NCBI GenBank assembly: GCA_035504095.1
Contig: DATJSN010000058.1
Span: 1 to 44,758 of the forward strand
Source: DATJSN01 sp035504095
Lineage (GTDB): Bacteria > Planctomycetota > Phycisphaerae > WQYP01
DNA length: 44,758 bases
Reading direction: 5' to 3'
The notes under the pieces were generated by a model, which did no database searches, was not told where the DNA came from, and saw nothing but the letters and a program-made list of their open reading frames with translations. Shown here piece by piece: positions 32,326 through 40,337 of the stretch. A program made the position numbers and the translations under genes. Within the stretch, counting starts at the first letter, position 1; each line of letters starts with the position of its first letter.

Positions 32326-33735
32326 ATGAGCGAAATATTGCACAGGATGGATCGTGCCAAGATGACGGGTCTGCACCGCCGGCTGGCCTGGTCCGCCGGA
32401 TTGGGCATTTTTCTCGATGGCTATGATCTGGTAATCATCGGTGCGGCGCTCATTCAAATCGTGCCTCAGTGGCATCTGACTCCGCTTCAGACTGGGCTTA
32501 TTGGTGGCGCGGCGCTGCAGGGCTCATTCGTTGGTGCGCTTCTCGGCGGTTATATTGCCGATCGCTGGGGCCGCAAGGTAATTTACCTGTTGGACTTAGC
32601 CACATTTTTCGTCGCCGCTCTTCTCTGCTCCATATCATGGTCTTTTCTTCCGTTGTATGTGTTTCGATTACTGCTTGGTATCGGCATCGGCGCCGATTAT
32701 CCGCTCAGCGCCACATATATGGCCGAATTTATGCCTGCCAACCGTCGTGGTAGGGTTATCACCTGGACGTTTGGTCTTTGGCCTGCCGGCGCAATAGTTG
32801 CTGGTTTCACTGGATATGCCCTATTGCGGTTTGTCGGCGCCGATGCCTGGCGCTGGATGTTGGCTCTTGGCGCCCTGCCCGCGCTGTTTGTGCTTTATCT
32901 GCGGCGCAATCTGCCCGAATCGCCGCGCTGGTATCTTCGCCGCAACGACCCCCAGGCCGCCGGCGAAGTGCTCAAACGCGTGGTACCCGAACTGACTCAG
33001 CCCGAAATTGACGCCATGATCGAAGCGCAGCGCGCAGTGATTGTGCGTCCCAAAGTCTCGCCTCTGGCCTTATTTAGCCCTCGTTTCCTGCGTTCCACTC
33101 TTTTTGTTTGTGTACCCTGGTTTCTTATGGACCTGGCCGGCTACTATTTTGTAATCTATAAACCCCAGTTGCTTTCCCATCTGGGTTATAAAACCCACGA
33201 ATCGCAGCTTTTATGGTCGGCCATTATCAACTTCGTCTATCCGTTTGGTTTTATTCCGCTGGCGTATACGGTCGACAAAATCGGCCGCATTGGGCCGCAG
33301 ATTCTCGGCTTTGTGTTCTGTGCGCTGGCCATAGTTGTTGTGGTATTTGCCGGCGACACTCACCCCGTAATCGTATGTTTGGGATTGCTGCTTAATACTA
33401 TTTTCATTAGCTTTGGTCCCGGGTCTACCACCTACATTCTTCCCGCCGAAGTGTATCCCACCGATGTGCGCGCCACCGGCCACGGATTTGCGACAGCTGT
33501 CTCACGCGCAGGCGCTGTGTTCAGTGGATCCCTGTGCCCATCGCTTGCCGCCTGGTTGGGAACATCATTTCTCTTGTGGTTTTTGGCTGGTACCTATTTG
33601 GCCGGCGCCATAACCACCTGGATTTTCCGCGTCCAAACCACTAGCAAACCGCTCATTGAGGATGAACTCGCGGCAGCCCTGCCTGAATCCGCTTTACAAA
33701 TGGGTAACATCATGCCCTTAGAGGCGGTTGAATAA
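32326..33735 (+). CDS. MFS transporter, phosphate/sugar-type (Pho84-like)
   Basis: A 469-residue, twelve-helix transporter of the major facilitator superfamily. It has the loop-2 motif GGYIADRWGRKV, the helix-4 motif GIGIGADYPLSATYMAEF (very close to the phosphate:H+ symporter branch), PESPRWYL after helix 6 and PAEVYPTDVRATGHG near helix 10-11. Proton-coupled uptake of phosphate is therefore likely, with sugar or aromatic acid transport as alternatives. AGGAG stands before ATG 32326. It follows the exported phosphoesterase at 28 bases, so the pair probably forms one operon. Its 3' end overlaps the convergent isomerase gene by 26 bases. Confidence 0.87.
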   Translation: MSEILHRMDRAKMTGLHRRLAWSAGLGIFLDGYDLVIIGAALIQIVPQWHLTPLQTGLIGGAALQGSFVGALLGGYIADRWGRKVIYLLDLATFFVAALLCSISWSFLPLYVFRLLLGIGIGADYPLSATYMAEFMPANRRGRVITWTFGLWPAGAIVAGFTGYALLRFVGADAWRWMLALGALPALFVLYLRRNLPESPRWYLRRNDPQAAGEVLKRVVPELTQPEIDAMIEAQRAVIVRPKVSPLALFSPRFLRSTLFVCVPWFLMDLAGYYFVIYKPQLLSHLGYKTHESQLLWSAIINFVYPFGFIPLAYTVDKIGRIGPQILGFVFCALAIVVVVFAGDTHPVIVCLGLLLNTIFISFGPGSTTYILPAEVYPTDVRATGHGFATAVSRAGAVFSGSLCPSLAAWLGTSFLLWFLAGTYLAGAITTWIFRVQTTSKPLIEDELAAALPESALQMGNIMPLEAVE

Positions 33736-34567
33736 ATATCTTCTGCAATAATCTCAGGCTCTTTTTTGCCGCTTCCTCCGGCCTGTCCGGATATGTATAC
33801 AGTTCCACTGTTAAAAATCGGTTGTACCCAATTGCCAGTAAATCGCGCCGCAGTTTCCACCAGTCCATCGTTCCCTGCCCGGGAATCAGGTGATAATGTT
33901 TTCGACCCGGAATATCTTCAATATGGCAATTCCAGATCCGCCCGCGCAATAGTTGCAATGTCTTGCCAATGTGCTCGCCGAGAACCACGGAATGGCCGAT
34001 ATCCAGATTCGCGCCCAGCATCGGCGAACGGATTTCTTCAATCAGTGCCCGTAATTCTGTCGCCCATTCAATCAGCAGCATCGGCTCGCATTCCATGCCC
34101 ACGCGGATATTTAATTTTTGCGCCAGTTCCAGCACCGGCTTAAGCGATTCGCCAAGCTGCTTTAGAGCCCGCTCTGGCGGCATGGTCGGCAGCGCCTTGC
34201 CGCTGGTGATGCTGATGTTTTGTGCGCCAACCGCCGCGGCAAATTGCAGCGTATTTTTAATCATTACGATCCGCGCTTGGCGCAGTTTCTTTTGCGGAGA
34301 AATCAGCGATGGTTCAAAAAACGGTTCCGGCGGGGGGTTCTTCCAGTATCCAAATGTACAATTGGCATTGACGTTGCTTACCACTAAACCCGCCTGGAGA
34401 AGCCAGCTGCGAATTCGCTCAGCTTCTGAAACTAAAAACCTGGCGGGATACCAGTGTGGTTTATCCGCCAGTATTTCCACGCCTGCATAGCCCGCTTTTC
34501 CAATGGTCACTATCGCCTGATGCAGCGTTCGGCGCGTGAATGCGTTGGTGGAAAACGCTAACTTCAT
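33710..34567 (-). CDS. Sugar phosphate isomerase/epimerase (xylose-isomerase-like TIM barrel)
   Basis: A 285-residue AP-endonuclease-2/xylose-isomerase-like TIM barrel. It starts MKLAFSTNAFTRRTLHQAI, typical of the family, and shows likely metal ligands: Glu in RVGMECEP, Asp and His in GANLDIGHS, His in WNCHIEDIPG and Glu in FLTVELY. GQGTMDWWKLRRDL is the usual phosphate-side loop. It probably interconverts a sugar or inositol derivative in the cytoplasm; the substrate is unknown. Its ATG overlaps the stop of the upstream TPR gene by four bases (ATGA), the last link in a four-gene minus-strand operon. Given the EboB-like gene nearby I considered EboE, but it is too short and not in the same operon. 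Confidence 0.83.
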   Translation of the reverse strand: MKLAFSTNAFTRRTLHQAIVTIGKAGYAGVEILADKPHWYPARFLVSEAERIRSWLLQAGLVVSNVNANCTFGYWKNPPPEPFFEPSLISPQKKLRQARIVMIKNTLQFAAAVGAQNISITSGKALPTMPPERALKQLGESLKPVLELAQKLNIRVGMECEPMLLIEWATELRALIEEIRSPMLGANLDIGHSVVLGEHIGKTLQLLRGRIWNCHIEDIPGRKHYHLIPGQGTMDWWKLRRDLLAIGYNRFLTVELYTYPDRPEEAAKKSLRLLQKIFIQPPLRA

Positions 34568-34881
34568 TGCCCCTCTAATTGATTCAAGGCTTCGGTCATC
34601 TCTTCCGCGGCGTGTGTGTCGCCGCTGCGCTTGGCCGCCGCGATGCCGCCTGCAAGCATCTCCCGGGCGTCATCAATCTTTCCCAGTTTTTGCAGTGTCT
34701 TGGACGCCATAAAATAAGCTGCGGCATAGTCCGCATCGCGATCGATCAGATCTCTAAATTGTGCTGCCGCTTCGTCCAGCCGCCCGAGCTTGTCGAATTC
34801 CATCGCGATGCAATAGCGAGCGAACGAATCATCAGGATCATCCGCCAACAGTTCCTGAAGTTGTTCCAGTCGTGTTTTCAA
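34564..34881 (-). CDS. Small TPR protein
   Basis: A 105-residue soluble protein made almost entirely of about three TPR units (DDSFARYCIAMEFDKLGRLD, then DYAAAYFMASKTLQKLGKID, then HAAEEMTEALNQL). There is no signal peptide. It probably mediates protein contacts in the cytoplasm, perhaps with the product of a neighbouring gene. Both ends overlap neighbours by ATGA: its start with the stop of the YkgJ-like gene, its stop with the start of the isomerase gene, so translation is coupled. Confidence 0.82.
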   Translation of the reverse strand: MKTRLEQLQELLADDPDDSFARYCIAMEFDKLGRLDEAAAQFRDLIDRDADYAAAYFMASKTLQKLGKIDDAREMLAGGIAAAKRSGDTHAAEEMTEALNQLEGQ

Positions 34882-35387
34882 ATGGATTCTCCCATAAGTT
34901 CGCGCTGTTCAAGCTGCGCCAGCGCCTCTCGCCATTCCAGGTATTGATAAGGAATCTCAAATTGCTCATGCAGTTTGACCAGTTTCTGGTGGTATTTTTC
35001 ATAAACATCCTGCTGCCACGTCGTGCTCAGTGGATCGCAAAAATAAACCCGACAACCCAGCGGGCGTGAATCACGCGCCGTACACAACCCTTCAACTTGC
35101 CAGGGACACCCCGGTGAAAATGCGCCGTCACCCGCATATAGCGGCAGCGGAAATCGTACGCCGTTTGAGCGATTTTTCGGCCCGTTCCGCCGATCTGCGC
35201 TTTGTAAATCCTGAAAATAACACAATTCCAAAGCGGTCACATAAAGCCGATGCCCCCAGCTTTCGAATTTACAGCACCGGCCGCTGGTGTTGCAGATCGG
35301 GCGGCGGGCCGCAATATCGGCGTCCAGTTCGCGGTAAAGGTCCGCAATTGCATCACGAGTTTCGGATTTTAACGCTGAAATATTCAT
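34878..35387 (-). CDS. YkgJ-family cysteine cluster protein
   Basis: A 169-residue protein with the CxCC-type cluster of the YkgJ/Fli B family: RPICNTSGRCCKFE (Cys at about 32, 38 and 39), and further Cys in FSPGCPWQVEGLCTARDSRP and LGCRVYFCDP. These residues probably bind zinc or an iron-sulfur cluster; the biochemical role of the family is not settled. The frame is open upstream to 35450, but ATG 35387 overlaps the upstream stop as ATGA and starts the conserved part, so it is chosen. Its own stop overlaps the TPR start in the same way. Confidence 0.85.
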   Translation of the reverse strand: MNISALKSETRDAIADLYRELDADIAARRPICNTSGRCCKFESWGHRLYVTALELCYFQDLQSADRRNGPKNRSNGVRFPLPLYAGDGAFSPGCPWQVEGLCTARDSRPLGCRVYFCDPLSTTWQQDVYEKYHQKLVKLHEQFEIPYQYLEWREALAQLEQRELMGESI

Positions 35388-35605
35388 CGCCGGCTCAACC
35401 ATTGCCATAACCATAACGCTAGCGTTAACAGGATTGAAAGAATGATGCATGTCATAATTGGAAAATAAAAGCCAAAGTGCCCGCGCTGATAAACAATGTC
35501 CCCTGGCATGCCGCGAAAACCGTTCCGGCCAAGCACCCAGAAAACACCGCCCGTAATCAGCAGAATTGCGCCTAAAACAACCAGCATTTTTCCAATATCC
35601 GTCAT
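35384..35605 (-). CDS. DUF2905-family small membrane protein
   Basis: A 73-residue protein with two membrane helices (MLVVLGAILLITGGVFWVL and MTCIILSILLTLALWLWQWL) joined by GFRGMPGDIVYQRGHFGFYFP, the signature of DUF2905. Function is unknown; members are small inner-membrane proteins, often single copies. ATG 35605 is taken rather than 35647 because it gives the normal family N-terminus. It is the first gene of the minus-strand operon and is divergent from the gene at 35646, leaving 40 bases for two promoters. Confidence 0.88.
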   Translation of the reverse strand: MTDIGKMLVVLGAILLITGGVFWVLGRNGFRGMPGDIVYQRGHFGFYFPIMTCIILSILLTLALWLWQWLSRR

Positions 35606-35645
35606 ATTATTTGTATTATAAACGCTCTTTGATTGGAGATGGACC

Positions 35646-35882
35646 ATGAAAACTATTCCGCCGAACCCACAAACCGCCGTGCGGGTTTTAGATGCGTATT
35701 TTCTGGAAGTCCGGGCTCGCCTGATTGAAATCGCTGCTACCCTCGACCGAGTGGACCGTGCGTCAAACCGTCACGAGCTGCAGAACGATCCGCGCCTTGG
35801 GTTCATCGCGCGCTCGTTGGCAATATTACAAAGCACGGCGCCGGATCGCGCCAGGCAAATTCAGGAATTGTATTCAATTTAA
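35646..35882 (+). CDS. Small hypothetical protein upstream of the EboB-like gene
   Basis: A 78-residue, mostly helical soluble protein (YFLEVRARLIEIAATLDRVD, then a polar HELQNDPRLG turn, then FIARSLAILQ). I do not recognise a family. GGAG precedes ATG 35646 at a good distance, and the stop is only eight bases before the next gene, so it is probably real and co-expressed with the TatD-like hydrolase. It is much shorter than EboA proteins and is not assigned as one. Confidence 0.7.
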   Translation: MKTIPPNPQTAVRVLDAYFLEVRARLIEIAATLDRVDRASNRHELQNDPRLGFIARSLAILQSTAPDRARQIQELYSI

Positions 35883-35890
35883 TCAGGCAA

Positions 35891-36751
35891 ATGGCCATGT
35901 TTATTATCGATCCCCATATTCACATGATTTCCCGCACCACTGCGGATTATGAAAATCTTGCCCTTTCCGGCGTCGTCGCGGTTAGTGAGCCGGCCTTCTG
36001 GGCCGGGTTCGACCGTTCGCCCGCGGGATTTCTTGATTACTTCCGCCAACTCACTGAATTTGAACCGCGCCGCGCCGCGCAGTTTGGCATTGATCATTAC
36101 TGCTGGATCTGCCTGAATCCCAAGGAAGCCGAAGATTTGGGCAAAGCGGCTGAAGTACTTTCCGCGATACCGCAATTTTTGGACAAACCCTCCGTGCTGG
36201 GCGTAGGGGAAATCGGTTTGCATAAAAGCACACCCAATGAAGCAAAAGTTTTTCAACAGCACGTGCAACTTGCCATCGATTGGGGCAGCCGGCAAAAACA
36301 GCCCGCCAAACACGCCTTAATCTTGATCCATACTCCGCACCTGGAAGATAAACTCAAAGGAACGCGTTTAATTGTGGAGATGCTCCGGGATTTTGGTGCC
36401 CAAATTGATCCGGCTCGCGTTCTGATCGACCACGTCGAAGAGCACACCATCAGCCTGGTTAAGGATGCTGGCTATTGGTGTGGCATGACCATTTACCCGA
36501 TCAGTAAAGCCACGCCGCAGCGGGCCGTGGACATGATCGAACTTTTCGGCGCCGATCGACTGTGCGTAAATGCCGCCGCAGACTGGGGCATAAGCGACCC
36601 GCTTAATACTCATCGAACCATGCTCGAAGCGCGCCAGCGCGGCCACACACTCCAGACGCAACTCGATGTGTTTTATAACAACCCCGCCCGGTTCTTCGGC
36701 CAGAACCCCAAATTCAAGCCGCGACCGCTCGCTGTAAGTGAAGTGAAATAA
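35891..36751 (+). CDS. EboB-like TatD-family metal-dependent hydrolase
   Basis: A 286-residue amidohydrolase-fold enzyme. The N-terminal MFIIDPHIHMISRTTADYE gives the two metal-binding His, followed by AVSEPAFWAGFDRS and AAQFGIDHYCWICLNPKEAE, which are diagnostic of the EboB/COG1099 branch. Other ligands lie in GVGEIGLH (Glu), LIHTPHLE (His), VLIDHVEEHT (His) and NAAADWGISDP (Asp). In ebo operons EboB takes part in moving a precursor to the periplasm; the remaining ebo genes (UbiA-like, dehydroquinate-synthase-like) are not in this window, so the role here may differ. It follows the 78-residue protein at eight bases. Confidence 0.85.
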   Translation: MAMFIIDPHIHMISRTTADYENLALSGVVAVSEPAFWAGFDRSPAGFLDYFRQLTEFEPRRAAQFGIDHYCWICLNPKEAEDLGKAAEVLSAIPQFLDKPSVLGVGEIGLHKSTPNEAKVFQQHVQLAIDWGSRQKQPAKHALILIHTPHLEDKLKGTRLIVEMLRDFGAQIDPARVLIDHVEEHTISLVKDAGYWCGMTIYPISKATPQRAVDMIELFGADRLCVNAAADWGISDPLNTHRTMLEARQRGHTLQTQLDVFYNNPARFFGQNPKFKPRPLAVSEVK

Positions 36752-36783
36752 TTTTTATTGATCCGGGATAGCCACCCCGCACT

Positions 36784-39129
36784 CTATGTGTGTAATCCCC
36801 AGAAATTACTCTGGCCCGGCTGCGCCGCCACCGGTTCAATCACCAGCGCCGGGCTTGTTCCCGCCGGGTAGATCACCGCGCATTGACCTTTGGCCAGACC
36901 AAGGTCATAAACACCTTCACCAAGGGGCTTGATGGAAATTGTCTTGCCGGCAGCAGCGGTTTGCATCACGCCGCCCGTTGCATAGGGTTGTCCTGGGCTC
37001 ACCTGGCTGAGAACTGCCGGATTTGGAATGTCCGTCCATATACGGCACGGCGCTCCAGCCAAACTGATGATCTGAATAAACCGCGTAACCCCGCCCTGGC
37101 GTGCCGCACTAACCAGAAACGCTCCTTGCGTTCGCATCTTGTGAATGCTCACATCCGCCCAGTCTGCCGGCACGGCCGGAAAAATCCGGATTTTGTCGCC
37201 CCAGCTTTGCACCAGCATGTCGTGCACGGACTGCGCTCCCGACAGCGGCGTTTCAATGACCGGGCTGCCCTCGGTATACATTGTGTTGGGATGAACGCCA
37301 TTAAAATTCATCAGGCCGTCCAGATACTTTTCGGCGGCGTCTCCGTTGCGCATCGAAGCACTGATCGACGCCGCTCCTGTATATGAAAATCCTTTCCAGG
37401 CTGAGCGCAAACTTGTCCAGTGATTAAACGATGTTTGCATCAGCGCCCGATCATCCGGATTTTCCCAGTTCATCAGGTACAGCGGATACATCATCAGCAT
37501 GTGTGAATAATGGCGATGCGATATTCTGTATGGCACGCTTGCGGAAATCATCAGCCCGTTTTCATCCGTTGGATAATCTCTTAGCTGCAGCAGGGTCTGC
37601 TGCCACCGGGGCGCCATTACCGGTTCGTCGATGTTGAATCGTTCACAGATATCCAAAAGCGTCTGGCATCCCCAGCGAATCAGCGCCAAATCAATGTTGC
37701 AATCCGGATCGGGAACCGGCTGGTCCGGATACTCCGGCGAAAACCCTTTAGTGGTGTGGAGTTTTCCGTCCGGGCCTTGCTTGAGTACGTGCAAATAGTA
37801 ATTAATGCTCCCTTTGAGCAGCGGATATATGCGTTCGCGCAGCATCGACTCGTCCATGCTGTAGCGATATTGCAGCCAATAATTGTGACAGGCCCACGGC
37901 AAATCGCACAATTCCTGACCGACGGGCCGGATTAAATCGTAACCACCCGAACGCCCCAATGCGTAAGAATCCACTGCAAATTCACCGGCGTTGGCACTTA
38001 AATGATCCAGATTTTTATCCAGTGTATTAGTTAGCGATTCGCCCAGGTCCAGATGATTAGAACCCAACACCGGCCAATAAGTGAGCTGTACGTTCAAATT
38101 CCACCAGATGCGCGGAAAATTGGTTACACGAAACCATGGTCCCATTGTGTCCAGCACCGGCACATCCGCACGGGTGCCTGAGCCGAGTTTATAGATCTGA
38201 ATCCAGTAAAAACTTTCCAGCTTGGTGTTGGGGAAAGAGACAAAACTTTGCGGGTAAAAATTGTGCCACCAGGCGCGATGTGCTGCGGTCAGCGCCGTCA
38301 GGCCTGTACTCATCGCTGTTTTAACGGCGTTCACCGCTTCGGTCGGCGCATCATCTCCCTGTGGCGAAAAACCAATGCTCAGGTAAACCACTCGGCTTCC
38401 ATTTTCCCCGGAAGTTTCGGCCCACGCCGTCGCATCTCCCCCGCTGGTGTTAAACTTTTGCACGCAAAGATTGATTCCATCCGTCTGGCTCATGACTGGC
38501 GCGGGGTTTCTCTGATCCTCTGGAATGGGCTGCCGTTTCATAAGTATCGCCGAACCCACTGCTTCTCCCGGCCGCCATTCCCATTGGCATCCCTGTTCAC
38601 CCGCATCGGGAATAATTTCGATCACCTGTACCTGGGCGGTTGAAGGAATAAAATTGTGGAAGCGGATTGTTCCCGTCGTAGTTTTCAAATCGCCTGTAAT
38701 TTCCGCGTTCCAAAGATCCATCCTCATATTGATCGTTTGGGGTTTCCCCACGGTTTTTAATACCAGGTCGCCGATGGCGATCCGATTTTCACGATAAATC
38801 ACGTCCCGGCGCCCCATGTGCCAGGCGAGCAACCCATCCTCTTCGGTATAAATGGTTGCACCCAGAAGCCCATTGCCCACAAAAGGCGCGTTTTCCCATC
38901 GTTCGGGAATTTCGTTCCAAATTAAATCATGCCGCGCCATAAACGCCGGCCAGTCGATTTTTTCCAGCACCAGTCCGGAAAATTCCGGTGCTACCGTGTT
39001 TCCCGGACTAGATATGGGATATCCCCTGACATAAGAGGCATGAACCGCACCGGCGGCGGCCGCCAATAACATCGCGGAGATAAATTCCCGTCGTGAAAAG
39101 CCGGATGAATCATTCGCTGAATTAAACAT
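36784..39129 (-). CDS. Tat-exported glycoside hydrolase, family 95-like
   Basis: A 781-residue exported enzyme. The signal is of the twin-arginine type (FSRREFISAMLLAAAAGAVH), which fixes the start at ATG 39129; the frame is open to 39258. After a linker the GH95-like N-domain starts at IWNEIPERWENAPFVGNGLL and GATIYTEEDGLLAWHMGRRD. The alpha/alpha-barrel part includes WWNLNVQLTYWPVLGSNHLD, LPWACHNYWLQYRY, GFSPEYPD and SHRHYSHMLMMYPLYL. Family 95 enzymes cleave fucosyl or galactosyl ends of plant and algal polysaccharides. The Tat route implies folding before export, perhaps with a bound ion. It is alone on its strand, converging on the EboB-like gene. Confidence 0.8.
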   Translation of the reverse strand: MFNSANDSSGFSRREFISAMLLAAAAGAVHASYVRGYPISSPGNTVAPEFSGLVLEKIDWPAFMARHDLIWNEIPERWENAPFVGNGLLGATIYTEEDGLLAWHMGRRDVIYRENRIAIGDLVLKTVGKPQTINMRMDLWNAEITGDLKTTTGTIRFHNFIPSTAQVQVIEIIPDAGEQGCQWEWRPGEAVGSAILMKRQPIPEDQRNPAPVMSQTDGINLCVQKFNTSGGDATAWAETSGENGSRVVYLSIGFSPQGDDAPTEAVNAVKTAMSTGLTALTAAHRAWWHNFYPQSFVSFPNTKLESFYWIQIYKLGSGTRADVPVLDTMGPWFRVTNFPRIWWNLNVQLTYWPVLGSNHLDLGESLTNTLDKNLDHLSANAGEFAVDSYALGRSGGYDLIRPVGQELCDLPWACHNYWLQYRYSMDESMLRERIYPLLKGSINYYLHVLKQGPDGKLHTTKGFSPEYPDQPVPDPDCNIDLALIRWGCQTLLDICERFNIDEPVMAPRWQQTLLQLRDYPTDENGLMISASVPYRISHRHYSHMLMMYPLYLMNWENPDDRALMQTSFNHWTSLRSAWKGFSYTGAASISASMRNGDAAEKYLDGLMNFNGVHPNTMYTEGSPVIETPLSGAQSVHDMLVQSWGDKIRIFPAVPADWADVSIHKMRTQGAFLVSAARQGGVTRFIQIISLAGAPCRIWTDIPNPAVLSQVSPGQPYATGGVMQTAAAGKTISIKPLGEGVYDLGLAKGQCAVIYPAGTSPALVIEPVAAQPGQSNFWGLHT

Positions 39130-39308
39130 GAGTCCACCGCCAAAAGTCTGCGTTAAAAGCAGTCTTATCATCAACGTTCCGGCGGCCTTTTTCTTGCGTT
39201 TTGCAGCTTCGTTGTTTCTCCATGAGAGCCGATCCCCATGTCTGCCCGGCATACCCAAACAACGCCTGACGACGTTTCAGGAGAAAAAGTTCTCCCGGCG
39301 CGCAACCC

Positions 39309-39557
39309 TTATCTCGATGCAGCCGCAATTCGCCGTGGGAGACATTCCGGGCAATAACAATCAGATAAATTGCTCCTATCCGCGAGGCCCGGAATGAACG
39401 GTAAATCAGCACACCAGCATTTGGGGCCGGTATTCTGGCAGAGAAATTCCTTGCCGCAGGAACATCGCTTCAGTTGGCCGGCTGGATGCGTCGGCAGGTT
39501 CTGGTCGCCACTCTTATTATGCATGCTCGAATACCCTGTTGTGACATACCAATGCAT
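39309..39557 (-). CDS. Small cysteine-rich CWC-family protein
   Basis: An 82-residue protein (71 if it starts at ATG 39524) with the pattern RCSCGKEFLCQNTGPKCWCA-DLP, then CYCPECLPRRI at the C-terminus. The CxC, CWC and CxCPxCL groups match the cysteine-rich CWC family, probably a small zinc-binding protein of unknown role. It lies divergently from the Dph6-like gene, with 40 bases between the start codons, and 179 bases upstream of the GH95-like gene. The region would otherwise look like empty intergenic DNA. Confidence 0.78.
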   Translation of the reverse strand: MHWYVTTGYSSMHNKSGDQNLPTHPAGQLKRCSCGKEFLCQNTGPKCWCADLPFIPGLADRSNLSDCYCPECLPRRIAAASR

Positions 39558-39597
39558 ACAGCATAATCGAGCGTTTGGGTTTTTAGGAGTTGTTCAG

Positions 39598-40320
39598 TTG
39601 AAAACGCCGGTGGTCATGTCGTGGAGCGGTGGTAAAGATTCTGCGATGGCCCTCTATGAACTTACGCGCAATCCTGAAATTCAAGTAGAGGCGCTTCTCA
39701 CCACGGTCTCTGAGGAATACAAACGCATCAGCCACCATGGCGTAAGGGAAACGCTCCTGCAGGACCAGGCCGATGCCATCGGCATTCGTCTGGATAAAGT
39801 TTATCTGCCCTCAAACAATTCCCATCCCTGTACCAACCAGGTGTATGAAGACATCATGGGCCAGGCCATGCGAAGTTATCAGGAGCAGGGTATCAATACC
39901 GTGGGATTTGGAGATTTATTCCTGGAAGATCTTCGCGCCTGGCGGGAAAAAAACCTCTCGACCATCGGCATGAAGGGAATATTTCCCATCTGGAAACGCG
40001 ACACCACCGCATTGGCTCGCCAAATCATCGACCTGGGCTTTAAGGCTTATCTATCCTGCGTGGAAGGCAAACTTGGACAAGGATTTGTAGGCCGTCCGTA
40101 TGATTTGAATTTGCTCAAGGATTTGCCCGTGGGAATCGATCCCTGTGGTGAATATGGCGAATTTCATTCCTATGTCTATGACGGCCCGATTTTCCGCCGT
40201 CCGGTGGACGTTCGCGTAGGCCGGATCGTCATGCGCGACGGGCGGTATTATGCCGACCTATTGCCCGCGAATTCACCCGAACTTCAGGAACAGGTCGTTT
40301 CGATGCCGCCCGTGGTATAA
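39598..40320 (+). CDS. Dph6-like PP-loop ATP pyrophosphatase (diphthine-ammonia-ligase family)
   Basis: A 240-residue adenylating enzyme. It has the PP-loop VVMSWSGGKDSAMALYEL near the N-terminus, GFGDLFLEDLRAWREKN in the middle and the family ending CGEYGEFHSYVYDGPIF. Family members activate a carboxylate with ATP and form an amide. Bacteria lack diphthamide, so the substrate must be something else. The start is the TTG at 39598, with AGGAG eight bases before it; the frame open to 39370 codes for an unlikely extension. Seventeen bases downstream is a BtuF-like gene, which hints that the amide chemistry concerns corrinoid side chains (inference only). Confidence 0.88.
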   Translation: MKTPVVMSWSGGKDSAMALYELTRNPEIQVEALLTTVSEEYKRISHHGVRETLLQDQADAIGIRLDKVYLPSNNSHPCTNQVYEDIMGQAMRSYQEQGINTVGFGDLFLEDLRAWREKNLSTIGMKGIFPIWKRDTTALARQIIDLGFKAYLSCVEGKLGQGFVGRPYDLNLLKDLPVGIDPCGEYGEFHSYVYDGPIFRRPVDVRVGRIVMRDGRYYADLLPANSPELQEQVVSMPPVV

Positions 40321-40337
40321 GGGTCTCTAACGTTTCC

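Noticed and set aside
33710..36751. Complete ebo gene cluster
   Set aside because: Only an EboB-like protein is supported; the isomerase is too short for EboE and on the other strand, and UbiA-like and dehydroquinate-synthase-like genes are absent.
39370..39597. N-terminal extension of the Dph6-like protein
   Set aside because: The 76 extra codons overlap the CWC gene on the other strand and lie before an AGGAG-spaced TTG that starts the conserved domain.
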